From NCBI RefSeq assembly GCF_009746715.1, contig NZ_VRKW01000001.1, forward strand, positions 865,270-929,269: a stretch of 64,000 bases of DNA, written 5' to 3'. The notes beneath the pieces were generated by a model that was given only the letters and a program-made list of their open reading frames with translations, was not told where the DNA came from and did not search any database. Every line of letters starts with the position of its first letter. Within the stretch, counting starts at the first letter, position 1. Position numbers and translations under genes: made by a program. This document shows positions 1 to 10,294 of the stretch, one piece after another. Source of the stretch: Ketobacter sp. MCCC 1A13808. GTDB lineage: Bacteria > Pseudomonadota > Gammaproteobacteria > Pseudomonadales > Ketobacteraceae.

Positions 1-1
1 C

Positions 2-415
2 ATCAAGTCTTCCTCCGGCGGCGTTTTTAACAATGCAGCACAAATCTGGAATCACACTTTTTACTGGAACAGCCTTAGCCCCAATGGTGGCGGTGAGCCG
101 ACTGGTGCCATTGCAGAAGCGATCAAAAGTGCATTTGGTTCTTTCGAAGATTTTAAAGCCAAATTCAACGACAAAGCAGTGAACAACTTCGGCTCCAGCT
201 GGACTTGGCTGGTGAAAAAAGCAGACGGCTCTTTGGATATCGTCAACACCAGTAATGCGGGCACACCGATCACAGAAGAAGGCGTCACTCCGCTGATCAC
301 TGTGGATCTTTGGGAGCACGCTTACTACATCGATTTCAGAAATGCCCGCCCGAAATACCTGGAAGGCTTTTGGAATCTGGTTAACTGGGAATTTGCTAAC
401 ACTAACCTGGGTTAA
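2..415 (+). CDS. sodB: Superoxide dismutase [Fe], 3' part
   Basis: Open from the left edge; 137 residues plus stop are visible and roughly the first 55 are missing compared with the usual length of about 193. The enzyme converts superoxide to oxygen and hydrogen peroxide in the cytoplasm. The metal-ligand signature DLWEHAYY is present near the C terminus, supplying the Asp and His ligands. The [13 protein letters not shown] stretch near the visible start carries the Gln that marks the iron type; manganese enzymes usually have Gly there. The stop is followed at once by a strong hairpin. The promoter and start lie outside the window. Confidence 0.96.
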   Translation: MKSSSGGVFNNAAQIWNHTFYWNSLSPNGGGEPTGAIAEAIKSAFGSFEDFKAKFNDKAVNNFGSSWTWLVKKADGSLDIVNTSNAGTPITEEGVTPLITVDLWEHAYYIDFRNARPKYLEGFWNLVNWEFANTNLG

Positions 416-429
416 TCGAGCCATGTAAC

Positions 430-461
430 AAAGGCGCTTCGACCACGGTGGAAGCGCCTTT
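430..461. terminator. Bidirectional terminator between sodB and pmbA
   Basis: An 11-bp stem (AAAGGCGCTTC / GAAGCGCCTTT) with a 10-base loop lies between the convergent stops of sodB and pmbA. The T-rich side in each direction fits intrinsic termination for both genes. Confidence 0.85.
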
Positions 462-462
462 G

Positions 463-1785
463 TTATTTACCTGCCACGGTCATCGATTCCACCAACACCG
501 AACCCATCTGAATATTGCCCCGCGCATCAATATCGTCTCCGATACCCAAAAACTGCCTGAACATATTTTGCAGATTCCCGGCCACCGTAATTTCGGATAC
601 CGGGTGCCGGATACAACCGTTCTCGACCCAGAACCCAGCAGCGCCCCGGGAATAATTACCGGTCACAATATTGACTCCCTGCCCCATCAGATCCGTCACC
701 AATAAGCCCGTCCCCATTTTTTGCAACAACTCGTCACGGCTATGTGTAGCACTGCAACGAAGGTTGCGGATTCCGCCTGCATTGGCTGTGCTGGGCAAAC
801 CCAGTTTACGTCCGGAATAAGTGCTCAACACGTAATTGATAAGGCGGCCATTTTCAATGAAATATTTCTCTCGGGTCTGCAAGCCATCACCATCAATCGG
901 TGCACTGGCTGCGCCTTGCCGCAGATGGGGTAATTCATAAACATTCATCCAGGAAGGAAACACCGGCTGTCCCCTTTGCCCTTCCAGAAAGCTGGCATGG
1001 CGGTACAAACTGCCCCCGGATATGGCTGCGATCAGATGACCAATCAAACCTCCGGCTACTTCAGCCGCAAACATAACCGGAAACTCACCTGTAGCAACCG
1101 ATTGGCTGCCCAGACGCTGCAATGCTCTTTGCGCCGCTTTACTGCCGATACTTTCTACATCGGGTAACGAACCCACCACACGGCAGCTCTGCGACCAACC
1201 ACCGCGTTCCATCTCATGATCACGCGATGCAATCAAGGCACAGCTGACACCGTGGCGACTTTGTGGATACGCAGCAACAATGCCATGACTGTTGCCATAC
1301 GCCCTCACTGAGTCTCCTGTCCCCACATTAGCGCCATCGCTTTTATCAATGCCCTCATAGGCCAGGCCAGCAGCCTCACAGCGTTGCGCTATTTCTATCG
1401 CCTGCTGCGGCTGCAGTGGCCAGGGATGATATAAATCCAGATCCAACACCTCGGTCGCTTCCTGGCCGGCATCCGCCAATCCGGAAAATTCATCTGGTGC
1501 GGTAAACTGAGCGATATCCAGTGCTGCCTGTACTGTTTGCCGCACAGCCTGATCTGAAAAATCGGAAGTCGATGCACTGCCTTTGCTTTTTCCCCGGTAG
1601 ACGGTAATCGCAAAGCCGTGATTACGGGTGAATTCAACGGTATCGACTTCTCCATTGCGCACACTGACGTTGAGCCCCTGGTCCTGATAGGCGCCGACTT
1701 CCGCGGTCGCACCGGATTTTTCCGCCAACAGCAATGCGGTCTTGATCTTATCCCGCAGGCTTTTCAATTCCTGGTCAATATCCAT
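463..1785 (-). CDS. pmbA: Metalloprotease-related protein PmbA/TldE
   Basis: About 440 residues, the usual length. PmbA (TldE) pairs with TldD in a zinc protease complex that in E. coli matures microcin B17 and degrades CcdA. PmbA itself lacks the HExxxH zinc site, as here. Recognisable stretches include VEFTRNHGFAITVYRGKSKG near the N terminus and MGQGVNIVTGNYSRGAAGFW near the C terminus. An in-frame extension reaches 1869, but the ATG at 1785 is preceded by AGGA at good spacing and gives the family N terminus, so I chose it. Its partner tldD lies just beyond yjgA. Confidence 0.95.
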   Translation of the reverse strand: MDIDQELKSLRDKIKTALLLAEKSGATAEVGAYQDQGLNVSVRNGEVDTVEFTRNHGFAITVYRGKSKGSASTSDFSDQAVRQTVQAALDIAQFTAPDEFSGLADAGQEATEVLDLDLYHPWPLQPQQAIEIAQRCEAAGLAYEGIDKSDGANVGTGDSVRAYGNSHGIVAAYPQSRHGVSCALIASRDHEMERGGWSQSCRVVGSLPDVESIGSKAAQRALQRLGSQSVATGEFPVMFAAEVAGGLIGHLIAAISGGSLYRHASFLEGQRGQPVFPSWMNVYELPHLRQGAASAPIDGDGLQTREKYFIENGRLINYVLSTYSGRKLGLPSTANAGGIRNLRCSATHSRDELLQKMGTGLLVTDLMGQGVNIVTGNYSRGAAGFWVENGCIRHPVSEITVAGNLQNMFRQFLGIGDDIDARGNIQMGSVLVESMTVAGK

Positions 1786-1819
1786 TTCAGATCCTGTGGT
1801 ACAATTAGCAACAAATTCG

Positions 1820-1850
1820 AGTATATCCTGTCCTCCGGGTAACACATCAA
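1820..1850 (-). promoter_or_regulatory. Possible sigma70 promoter for pmbA
   Basis: Minus-strand TTGATG (1850-1845) and TATACT (1825-1820) are separated by 19 bases, about 35 bases upstream of the pmbA ATG. The spacing is slightly long, so this is a suggestion only. Confidence 0.35.
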
Positions 1851-1880
1851 CAGAGCATAGGCAGCACACACCGAACCATC

Positions 1881-2420
1881 ATGTCTGAATTCAATCATCA
1901 AAATCAATCCGAAGAAGAAGACTTGCCGCCGAGCAAATCCGCCGTAAAACGCGAAGCTGAGCGACTAAAAAAAATTGGCGAACGACTCCTGCAATTGAGT
2001 GATAGTCAGCTCAGCCCTTTTCCACTAACGGAAAAGCTGGAAATAGCGATCGCAGAAGGCAAGCGTATGAAAAGCCATGAGGGCTTACGTCGCCATAAGC
2101 AGTATATCGGCAAACTGTTGCGAGACACGGATACGGACGCCATCGAAGCTCGCCTCAGCGATATTGAAAACGCTCATACGCTTAACACCCAGGCCTTTCA
2201 TAAACTGGAAACCTTGCGCGATGAGTTGATTGGCGGGGATAACACCACTATAGGCGCCGTTATTGCCGAATTCCCAGGTGTCGATACACAAAAGTTACGC
2301 CAGCTGGTGCGTAACGGCAAAAAAGAACAACAGACCAATCTGGCTAATCCCGACAAAGTCAGCAATGCCCACGGGCGCAAATTATTTCGCTATCTGCGTG
2401 AAATGAGCGAAGCAAAATAA
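1881..2420 (+). CDS. yjgA: Ribosome maturation protein YjgA/DarP (DUF615)
   Basis: This 179-residue protein has the typical DUF615 size and composition: acidic N terminus, PPSKSAVKREAERLKKIGERL, then charged helices ending with KLFRYLREM. The family (YjgA, also called DarP) associates with late 50S ribosomal precursors in E. coli. It lies between pmbA (divergent, 95 bases away) and tldD (convergent, 7 bases away), the arrangement I recall from Pseudomonas. No strong Shine-Dalgarno sequence is visible before the ATG. Confidence 0.93.
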   Translation: MSEFNHQNQSEEEDLPPSKSAVKREAERLKKIGERLLQLSDSQLSPFPLTEKLEIAIAEGKRMKSHEGLRRHKQYIGKLLRDTDTDAIEARLSDIENAHTLNTQAFHKLETLRDELIGGDNTTIGAVIAEFPGVDTQKLRQLVRNGKKEQQTNLANPDKVSNAHGRKLFRYLREMSEAK

Positions 2421-2427
2421 CCGTCCA

Positions 2428-3864
2428 TCATCGGGTCCCTCCCACTACCAACTCATCTACTTTAAGCGTTGGCTGTCCCACACCGACCGGCACCGACTGC
2501 CCTTCTTTACCACAGGTGCCAACGCCTTTATCCAGCGCAAGGTCATGTCCAAGCATAGAAACTTTTGACATCGCCTCCGGGCCATTACCGATCAGTGTTG
2601 CCCCTTTCACCGGATAGGTAACTTTACCGTTTTCTATCATATAAGCTTCACTGGCGGCAAAAACGAACTTACCCGAGGTAATATCCACCTGGCCGCCACC
2701 AAAATTCACCGCATATAAGCCTTTCTTCACCGACTTAATAATATCCGCAGGATCGTCTTGCCCGGCTAACAAGTAAGTATTGGTCATGCGCGGCATGGGT
2801 AGATGCGCGTAGGATTCGCGGCGCCCGTTGCCGGTAAGTTCCGCGCCCATCAGGCGGGCATTGAGCTTATCCTGCAGATACCCTTTCAGAATGCCCTTTT
2901 CGACCAACATAGTGGTGCCCGTTGGTGTGCCTTCATCATCAATAGTGAGCGAGCCGCGCAGGTCCGGCAGCGTGCCGTCATCCACGATCGAACACAGCGG
3001 AGATGCTACCTGCGAACCGATCCGCCCGCTGTAGTTTGACGTGCCCCGGCGATTGAAATCCCCTTCCAGGCCATGACCAACCGCTTCATGCAGTAATACA
3101 CCCGGCCAACCCGACCCGAGTACGACCGGCATGGTTCCGGCTGGCGCCTCTCTCGCTTCCAGATTTACCTGGGCCATTTTGATCGCATCATCTACGTACT
3201 GTTTCAGCGTCGCATCATCAAACAGCTCATAACTCCTGCGCCCACCACCGCCGCTACCACCACGCTCCCGACGGCCATCCTGCTGCAGTATCACGGACAG
3301 GCTTAAACGCACCAACGGCCGGATATCAGCACTCAACGTACCGTCAGTGGCCAGAACCAACACGGTTTTCCAGCTACCGGCCAGGCTGACGCTGGCATCC
3401 ACTACCCGGCTATCCGCCTGTCTCGCCATACGGTCAATTTTTTCCAGCATCGCGACCTTTTGGTTCCGATCCAGACTGTCCAGGGGGTTTTTATTTGAGT
3501 ATAAAGCGCGAATGGGAGCGGGCTTAACCGCATTTACAGGTCGTGCGGTTCCGGCAACAGTGACAGCGGCATTGGCCGCATTTTGAATGGCTGTCGCGCT
3601 GATCAGGTCAGAATAAGAAAAACCGGTCTTTTCGCCACACAAGGCCCGCACACCAACACCGCCGCCCACGTTAAAGCTAGCACCCTTCACAATGCTGTCT
3701 TCCAGACTCCAGGATTCGGACAAGGTTTTTTCAAAATAGAAATCAGCGAAATCGACGCCCTTACCCAGCATCGAATCCAGAATTGAATTCAGTTGTGATT
3801 GTTCCAATGAATTGGGCAACCACACCTCTTTTTCGGCCAGTTGAATCAGTTCAGATGCGTTCAT
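2428..3864 (-). CDS. tldD: Metalloprotease TldD
   Basis: 478 residues, full length. TldD is the catalytic subunit of the TldD/PmbA protease. The zinc motif [11 protein letters not shown] (His259, Glu260, His264) is intact, and CGKEGQ near the C terminus holds the conserved Cys ligand. A Gly/Arg-rich loop (about residues 198-210) precedes the active-site domain. The start overlaps the nitrilase stop in an ATGA arrangement, so the two are translationally coupled at the end of the mreB-to-tldD block. pmbA lies about 640 bases downstream on the same strand with yjgA antisense between them. Confidence 0.97.
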   Translation of the reverse strand: MNASELIQLAEKEVWLPNSLEQSQLNSILDSMLGKGVDFADFYFEKTLSESWSLEDSIVKGASFNVGGGVGVRALCGEKTGFSYSDLISATAIQNAANAAVTVAGTARPVNAVKPAPIRALYSNKNPLDSLDRNQKVAMLEKIDRMARQADSRVVDASVSLAGSWKTVLVLATDGTLSADIRPLVRLSLSVILQQDGRRERGGSGGGGRRSYELFDDATLKQYVDDAIKMAQVNLEAREAPAGTMPVVLGSGWPGVLLHEAVGHGLEGDFNRRGTSNYSGRIGSQVASPLCSIVDDGTLPDLRGSLTIDDEGTPTGTTMLVEKGILKGYLQDKLNARLMGAELTGNGRRESYAHLPMPRMTNTYLLAGQDDPADIIKSVKKGLYAVNFGGGQVDITSGKFVFAASEAYMIENGKVTYPVKGATLIGNGPEAMSKVSMLGHDLALDKGVGTCGKEGQSVPVGVGQPTLKVDELVVGGTR

Positions 3865-4709
3865 TTCTTAACGATAGCACGAAAGCATTGGTGCTGCTGT
3901 ACCGGCATCGCCGCACGCACTTCCCGTTGCCACTCAAAATCCAGGTCCGCAACCACAATGCCCGGCCCGCTTTCCAATTGGGACAACACAGCGCCCCATG
4001 GATCTACAATCATGCTTTGTCCCCAGGTTTCCCGTTTCAGGGTGTGCTGGCCGCCTTGATTAGGCGCGATGACAAACGCTTGATTCTCGATGGCCCGCGC
4101 CCGCACCAACATTTCCCAATGCGCGCTACCGGTGCGCGCGGTGAATGCCGAGGGAATGGTAAATGCGTCACACCCCTTTTCACTTAACGCGCTGTACAAT
4201 CCTGCAAACCGCAAATCGTAACAAACCGTCAACCCCAGCTTACCCAGCGGGGAATCCACCACCGACAGCGCATTACCCGGCTCGATTACACGAGATTCTT
4301 TATACTCGCCCTGGTTATCCTGAACTGACACATCGAATAAATGGATCTTATCGTAACGGCCCACCTGCTCTCCGGCGGCGTTGAATACCAATGAGGTGGC
4401 ATTCACTCTTTTATCCGACACCAACGAGCCGTCCGGACGCGTGCGGCAGGGGATTGTCCCACCCACGATCCAAACACCATGGTGCGCACTTTGTTGTGAT
4501 AGGAAGCCGGAAAAAATGCCCTGCGTTTTTTCCGCTTCGCCCCACTTAAATAAATTATCGCTATCCAAAACCGCGAAATTTTCCGGCAACACCACCATTT
4601 TGGCACCGGCTTCCGCCGCCCGCCCTATCAACCGCTCTGCAGAACGGAGATTGGCGTCGACATCAAATGTGCTGACCATTTGCACTGCGCATGCTCTAAC
4701 TTCACTCAT
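3861..4709 (-). CDS. Carbon-nitrogen hydrolase, Nit1-like
   Basis: 282 residues with the complete nitrilase triad: Glu43 in LPENF, Lys121 in [10 protein letters not shown] and Cys163 in TVCYDLRF. Proteins of this branch are cytoplasmic amidases. Nit1/NIT1-type enzymes hydrolyse deaminated glutathione, which I infer as the likely role; the substrate cannot be read from the sequence. It overlaps yhdP by one base (TAATG) and tldD by four, so it sits in a tightly coupled operon. Bacterial relatives at this position between yhdP and tldD are common. Confidence 0.92.
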   Translation of the reverse strand: MSEVRACAVQMVSTFDVDANLRSAERLIGRAAEAGAKMVVLPENFAVLDSDNLFKWGEAEKTQGIFSGFLSQQSAHHGVWIVGGTIPCRTRPDGSLVSDKRVNATSLVFNAAGEQVGRYDKIHLFDVSVQDNQGEYKESRVIEPGNALSVVDSPLGKLGLTVCYDLRFAGLYSALSEKGCDAFTIPSAFTARTGSAHWEMLVRARAIENQAFVIAPNQGGQHTLKRETWGQSMIVDPWGAVLSQLESGPGIVVADLDFEWQREVRAAMPVQQHQCFRAIVKK

Positions 4710-7700
4710 TATGGTGCCTTTTGGGGTGCCGGGGTTTGATAAAGGTTAGGCGTGGGCTCGGCTGCCGGAGGCGTAAATAGCGGGCGGTCCCCGGCTCCAG
4801 CAGAACGCTCCTGCCTTACTTGCGGGGCTTTGTCTGCTGCGGGCTTTTCATTGCCGAGCACTGCTTCACCCACTTGTTTGGGAATAATGCTGAATGAGTC
4901 TTTTACGCTGATTCTGGGCTCATCAATTGTTCCCTGCACGGCGTATTTGATCGTCGTCAGCTTATCAAACTGGCTGCCTAACATTTTTTCCACTACAAAC
5001 GCTGTGGCTGCAGCAGGGACACCGCCAATCACGGCTGCGGGTAAAATCAGGTTGCGTGTCACCGGCAGCGTTACATCCAGCCCCATGTCGAGCACACCCG
5101 GCTCCATATCAAGTTTACCGCTCACACTCATTTTGATAGAGGGGGAATCTATATGCATTGATTTTATCTCCAGCAAACCTTGGTTCAGGTTGAAATCACC
5201 GGTGATTTCATCGTACACCATGTCAGACTCCCGCAAGTCATCAAAATTCAGCTGCAACCGCCGCATAAGCGTCTCAAAATTCAGCGCTCCCCATAATTTG
5301 CCTGCGGCATTGGAGCTGACATTGAAAAAGATACCGTCTTCCAGTTCCGCTTTAATATCGCCCCTTAGCCTGGAAACGGCCATTTCAATCGGTGCGCCCG
5401 GCCAGCCTAACTGTAAATCCGCTGTTGCCGACTTGCTGCTCAACGTCGGAGTCGCTCCCCAAATCCGCATGATATCCGCTGCATTCTCCCCTTTTACTTG
5501 TGCACTGACGCGAGTAAAGCGATTTCCCTTAGCCGATTCATGCCACTGCCCGGTACCGGTTAAAGAAAGGCTTTGGGTAGTGCAGTTTAACTGGGTAATG
5601 TCCATCCCTTGCTCGGATGGAATCAATTTCAGATCCCAGCGCCCAAAGTCGGCATCCCCCACCTTCAACTCGTTTATGTTGATATTCACCGGCGGAAAAA
5701 GACGGGGAGACAGATCCATCGGCGTCCAGTCAGTCTCCTGCTCCTGATCTTCACTTTTGGGTATATGGACCCGGGTTAACGTGACATTGACCGGCTGCTT
5801 CTGGCGAGGTAGTTGTTTAGCCGATTCCAGTAAATACAGCGGTAAGTCAGCCACACCGGAAACTCGACTGTTATCCAGCCAGGTCTTCCAGCCACGTTCA
5901 GTCCGCCGGACACTGATATCCGCACGACCGTAATCGGTCCCGGCGATCCGCAACTGCTCGATGCGGAGCGCGGTATCGTCCACCATTTTCAGTGCAGACG
6001 AATCAAATTGCTCAGTCTTGTTTTCCGAGGCCATTTGCACCCGATTAAAACTGGCACGCCACTTTTGATCATCAAATTCAGGAAGAACACCCTGCACTAC
6101 CAGACGATTTTTTTCCGGCAATGATACTGAGCCGGGACCAAACCGAACCATCCCCTTGAGCAACTGTGTTTCGCTGTTTAACAAAACCAAACTAAGAGAA
6201 TCGTTGTACTTCAACTGCAGTTCGGAAGCGTCATCCTCCAGCGTTCTACGCAGTGAAAATACGGAATCAACAGCCGCTGGTTTGGCAAAGGGTGGGGGCA
6301 AATCAACCTGAACACCTCTCAGATTAGAATAGACCTGGAAATATTTTGGATGCTTGCGAGCCATATCTCCCATCGGGATATACAAACCAAATTGGTAATC
6401 GATAGTACCGCTGACCGCAGTCATCACCGGCATTGGTTTCCATTCTTTTATTTTCTGTAGTGCCCCGTTGCCGGCCACATTCAATTGAATTTGCCTGCCC
6501 TGCTCCAGTCGTGTTGTCGTTATTTCTCCCACCAGCGGACCGTTAAACAAGGTTCCGGTGAGCTGATGCGCTTGCAACCCCCTGTCCAGGTCAAATTCCA
6601 CTTCACCACTTAGGTCTTCTACCTGCAAACCCTGGCTCGCGATCGTCAGCGAGCCCTCTGACAAATCGATATTAGCCGTCACTGCTAGCCCGGGATTTTC
6701 GACAACCTCTTCACCATCAGGAGTGGTTTCGGGTTGCGCTTTGTGCTGTAAAGGTGCATCCAGTTTTAATCTCACATCCAGCGCGCCAGTCATTGAGAAA
6801 TCGTGAATAAATTCCCCCAGGTAGCCCGCTAACGGGGTTTCGGTCAGCACCTTAAAACCGGATTGCGCCTGGCCTTGTGTTTTCCCTCTCACCGATAAAA
6901 TATGGGGCTGAGAAGGCTTGTAACGGGGCAAAGTAACTGTCGCATGCTGAATTTTCTGATCGTAGTATGTGCCACTGACAGCATGAGCTTCAACGGCACC
7001 ACGATCTATAATGACATCCACTAACCCCTGGCGGATCGGTTCTTTCCAGTCTGGCAGAAATCGGAACACTGCATTTTCACCGGTGAAACCTAACATAACG
7101 GTGCGTTTCTCGGCAGTGCCTTTACGTAGCGGTCCATGAGCGATGATATCGCCCCGTAACAAATGCCCCGCCTGGATTGCCTGGTCCAGCCAGCTCACCA
7201 GCTTGTCATCAAGAATACCGGCTGGCAGGTACAAAGAAGCCTGTGAAGCATCGCCATTGCGCAGGGTCGCCTGCAGTTTTATAAAGGGGGATATTTCTTT
7301 GTCTTTGGGTAATGAAAGTGAAAGCTGAAGCCCACCTTGAGCATAGGGTGTCGCGGCCTGAATGACATCCGACTGTAAATTGTAACCATCTTCATTTATT
7401 TCCAGTGATACATTACCTTTCAATTTATTGATGCTCAACGCATCCCTGAATAAATGGGGATAATCCAATTCGACAAAGTCATCATTCAGACGAAAAATAA
7501 ACAAGCCCTTCTTACCCCAGGCCTGGACATCAACATCATGGAACCCCGGATAGTTTTTCCAGGATCGGTTTTCGAACGCCGCTAACGAAAGCGCGAAGCG
7601 GTAATCCAGTATTTTTTCACCTTCAACAACCAACTCCAGATTCAAATCCCGCACTTTACCGGAAGGTCGCAGTTTGCTGATTGTTTTGTAAATATCGCTG

Positions 7701-8809
7701 TCTTTACCCTGAATACCTAAATAATATTTAACCCATGGCTCGATATCCACATCATCAATACTGATCCGGTATAACTCAGAATTATGGGTTTGTTGTTGTG
7801 CAAACAGACTCAATCGATCCGGACGCCAAGTGAAACGCCGAGTTTTCATATTAAGGTCTTGTAGCTCCAGCTTCCATTCGTCATGCAAACGCCCGGTCCA
7901 ACGTATTTTGCCACTCAGCTTTTCGATTTCAGGAGGCTGCACGTCATTGCTGCTAGACAACTTTATATCGTTTGCGGTGAAGTCACTGACGATTTCGGCT
8001 AGGGCGCCGCGCTTTAACTTGACCCAGAAGCGCCCGCCGCCAGTTAAACTTTCCACTTTTGCATTGGCAAACGAACGATGTTGCTGCGGGATCCAGGGAA
8101 GCCAATCTGTAGCCTCGCTATCAAGAAATACATTGCCGGAGAGACCGCTCTTACTGAATACTGAACCGCTTACCCTACCGGTTAAACGAAACGAAAGATG
8201 ACCAGGGCCGGACGCGGAGACATAGCCCTTCAGATAGCGACGCTGCAGGCCTGCTTCGCTTTGAAGCTGATGCACATGCAAATCGACGCGCTGGGCGTAC
8301 AGTCCATCCACACTTAGCTCGGTATTAGTGATCGCAATTCGGGGTTGTGCAACGATAAAATCGACAACTTCTTCGAGTTTTTCTTTGGACTGTTTCTTGT
8401 CGGGAGTGAAGCCGCGTAAACTGAAGCGACCATCCTTATATTCGGCATGCAGCTCCGCACCATCAATATTGAGGCGAAACCGCGGCTGCCGGTTCTTCAC
8501 TGACCGTATCAGCAATAATTCAAAGTCCACTGTCTTCGCCGACATTAACGGTTCGCTACCGGCTTCAGCACGCAAACTGATGTCGTGTACCAAAAACCGG
8601 GGAACCAAACCGGTCCAACTGCCTTTTATGGTTTCAATCGACAAATACATGCCGGTTTTTTGATTAACAAACGCCACTAGCTCCGGCTTAAAGTCATCAA
8701 TCTGATGCACCAACTCCCGCACCACGCCGATCAGAATGGCGCACAGCACCAGCACTGTAACCAGCAAAGCAAGAATTTTCTTTGCGACACCGGAAGCCAC
8801 TTTTTTCAC
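4709..8809 (-). CDS. yhdP: AsmA-family envelope protein YhdP
   Basis: 1366 residues, slightly longer than E. coli YhdP. One N-terminal membrane anchor (about residues 11-30) is followed by a very long beta-rich periplasmic region typical of AsmA/TamB-like bridge proteins. The C terminus is Pro/Ala/Gln-rich. In E. coli, YhdP, TamB and YdbH move phospholipids from the inner to the outer membrane. The start is GTG, 12 bases after the rng stop. The gene is flanked by rng and the nitrilase as in Pseudomonas. Long reading frames on the opposite strand here, including one of 331 codons, are shadows. Confidence 0.94.
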   Translation of the reverse strand: MKKVASGVAKKILALLVTVLVLCAILIGVVRELVHQIDDFKPELVAFVNQKTGMYLSIETIKGSWTGLVPRFLVHDISLRAEAGSEPLMSAKTVDFELLLIRSVKNRQPRFRLNIDGAELHAEYKDGRFSLRGFTPDKKQSKEKLEEVVDFIVAQPRIAITNTELSVDGLYAQRVDLHVHQLQSEAGLQRRYLKGYVSASGPGHLSFRLTGRVSGSVFSKSGLSGNVFLDSEATDWLPWIPQQHRSFANAKVESLTGGGRFWVKLKRGALAEIVSDFTANDIKLSSSNDVQPPEIEKLSGKIRWTGRLHDEWKLELQDLNMKTRRFTWRPDRLSLFAQQQTHNSELYRISIDDVDIEPWVKYYLGIQGKDSDIYKTISKLRPSGKVRDLNLELVVEGEKILDYRFALSLAAFENRSWKNYPGFHDVDVQAWGKKGLFIFRLNDDFVELDYPHLFRDALSINKLKGNVSLEINEDGYNLQSDVIQAATPYAQGGLQLSLSLPKDKEISPFIKLQATLRNGDASQASLYLPAGILDDKLVSWLDQAIQAGHLLRGDIIAHGPLRKGTAEKRTVMLGFTGENAVFRFLPDWKEPIRQGLVDVIIDRGAVEAHAVSGTYYDQKIQHATVTLPRYKPSQPHILSVRGKTQGQAQSGFKVLTETPLAGYLGEFIHDFSMTGALDVRLKLDAPLQHKAQPETTPDGEEVVENPGLAVTANIDLSEGSLTIASQGLQVEDLSGEVEFDLDRGLQAHQLTGTLFNGPLVGEITTTRLEQGRQIQLNVAGNGALQKIKEWKPMPVMTAVSGTIDYQFGLYIPMGDMARKHPKYFQVYSNLRGVQVDLPPPFAKPAAVDSVFSLRRTLEDDASELQLKYNDSLSLVLLNSETQLLKGMVRFGPGSVSLPEKNRLVVQGVLPEFDDQKWRASFNRVQMASENKTEQFDSSALKMVDDTALRIEQLRIAGTDYGRADISVRRTERGWKTWLDNSRVSGVADLPLYLLESAKQLPRQKQPVNVTLTRVHIPKSEDQEQETDWTPMDLSPRLFPPVNININELKVGDADFGRWDLKLIPSEQGMDITQLNCTTQSLSLTGTGQWHESAKGNRFTRVSAQVKGENAADIMRIWGATPTLSSKSATADLQLGWPGAPIEMAVSRLRGDIKAELEDGIFFNVSSNAAGKLWGALNFETLMRRLQLNFDDLRESDMVYDEITGDFNLNQGLLEIKSMHIDSPSIKMSVSGKLDMEPGVLDMGLDVTLPVTRNLILPAAVIGGVPAAATAFVVEKMLGSQFDKLTTIKYAVQGTIDEPRISVKDSFSIIPKQVGEAVLGNEKPAADKAPQVRQERSAGAGDRPLFTPPAAEPTPNLYQTPAPQKAP

Positions 8810-8821
8810 CGGTCGCCCCGG

Positions 8822-10294
8822 CTACATAAGCACCACATCAAACTCTTCCTGAGAATAAAGTGACTCCACCTGGAAGCGAATGGTTTTCTTGATAAACATC
8901 TCCAGATCGGACACGTTTGCCGACTCTTCATCCAGCAACCGGTCCACCACTGCCTGGGAGGCTATCACAAGAAAGGATTCCACCTCATAGGCACGGAACT
9001 GACGCAGAATTTCTCTGAATACTTCATAGCATACCGTTTCTGCGGTTTTTACAATGCCTCTGCCGTGGCACGTGGGGCAATCCTCACACATTACCCGCGC
9101 GAGACTTTCGCGCGTGCGCTTTCGGGTCATTTCCACTAAACCCAGTTCCGACACCTGGGTAATTTTGGTTTTTGCGTGATCCCGATCCAGTGCTTTTTCA
9201 AACATACGAAGTACCTGGCGTCGATGCTCAGGATCTTCCATGTCGATAAAATCGATAATAATAATGCCACCCAGATTACGCAGCCTTAATTGTCGCGCGA
9301 TTGCCTGGGCGGCTTCCAGATTGGTTTTGAAGATCGTTTCTTCCAGATTGCGGTGACCAACGAAGGCCCCGGTGTTGACGTCCACAGTGGACATCGCTTC
9401 GGTCTGATCAATAATCAGATGCCCACCGGATTTTAATTGAACCTGGCGCGCCAGGGCTTTTTGTAATTCGGTTTCGACACTGTATAAATCAAAGATCGGC
9501 CGTTCGCCCGGATAGTGCTCCACCAACTGCTCTACGTCTGGAATAAACTCCCGTACGAACTCAATCACATTGCCGTAGGTCTCCCGCGAGTCAATGCGCA
9601 CCTTTTCAACTCCGGGCCGGACTTCATCCCGCAAAGTACGGATGGCCAATGCCAGATCCCGGTGAATTAACGTAACCGGTGTAGACCGGGCAATACGCTC
9701 GTTAATCGATTTCCAGAGCCGGCGCAGAAACTCCACATCCCGGCGCAGGGATTCTTCATCCGCGCCCTCCGCAGCGGTACGAAGGATAAAGCCTTTTTTC
9801 GGTATATCTTCACGCTCGGCCATGATGGTTTCCATGGCGTTACGCAAGCGCTCACGTTCCTGGTCGTCTTCGATACGTTGAGAAATCCCGATGTGATCGG
9901 TGTAAGGCATATACACCAAATAACGTGACGGAATCGACAGATGGGTAGTTAAACGCGCGCCTTTCGTTCCAATCATGTCTTTAGTAATCTGCACAACAAT
10001 AGGCTGACCTTCCGCGACCAGGTCCGATATATTGCCAACGGCGTCCGCAGCGTCATCCGGTTTATCCACTTGCCAAATGTCTTTCGCATGCAGAAACGCA
10101 GCCCGTTCCAATCCGATTTCCACAAAAGCGGCCTGCATACCCGGAAGCACTCTGGCCACCCGCCCTTTATAGATGCTTCCGACCAGTCCGCGCTTAACCG
10201 TACGCTCCAAAAATAATTCCTGAACGACGCCGTTTTCCACCGAGGCTACCCGGGTCTCCATGGGCGTGACATTAATTAATAATTCTTCACTCAT
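8822..10294 (-). CDS. rng: Ribonuclease G
   Basis: 490 residues, the RNase G length; the long C-terminal degradosome scaffold of RNase E is absent. An S1 RNA-binding region lies near residues 35-90. The catalytic-domain segment with IIDFIDMEDPEHR supplies the metal-binding Asp, and the zinc-link CPTC lies near residue 415. RNase G is an endonuclease maturing the 5' end of 16S rRNA and cleaving some mRNAs. It overlaps maf by 8 bases. The maf-rng-yhdP order after mreBCD is conserved in gammaproteobacteria. Confidence 0.97.
   Translation of the reverse strand: MSEELLINVTPMETRVASVENGVVQELFLERTVKRGLVGSIYKGRVARVLPGMQAAFVEIGLERAAFLHAKDIWQVDKPDDAADAVGNISDLVAEGQPIVVQITKDMIGTKGARLTTHLSIPSRYLVYMPYTDHIGISQRIEDDQERERLRNAMETIMAEREDIPKKGFILRTAAEGADEESLRRDVEFLRRLWKSINERIARSTPVTLIHRDLALAIRTLRDEVRPGVEKVRIDSRETYGNVIEFVREFIPDVEQLVEHYPGERPIFDLYSVETELQKALARQVQLKSGGHLIIDQTEAMSTVDVNTGAFVGHRNLEETIFKTNLEAAQAIARQLRLRNLGGIIIIDFIDMEDPEHRRQVLRMFEKALDRDHAKTKITQVSELGLVEMTRKRTRESLARVMCEDCPTCHGRGIVKTAETVCYEVFREILRQFRAYEVESFLVIASQAVVDRLLDEESANVSDLEMFIKKTIRFQVESLYSQEEFDVVLM

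Noticed and set aside
4752..5747. 331-codon open frame on the plus strand opposite yhdP
   Set aside because: It lies wholly inside the well-supported yhdP gene, has no ribosome-binding site, and its translation is Ser/Pro-rich shadow sequence.
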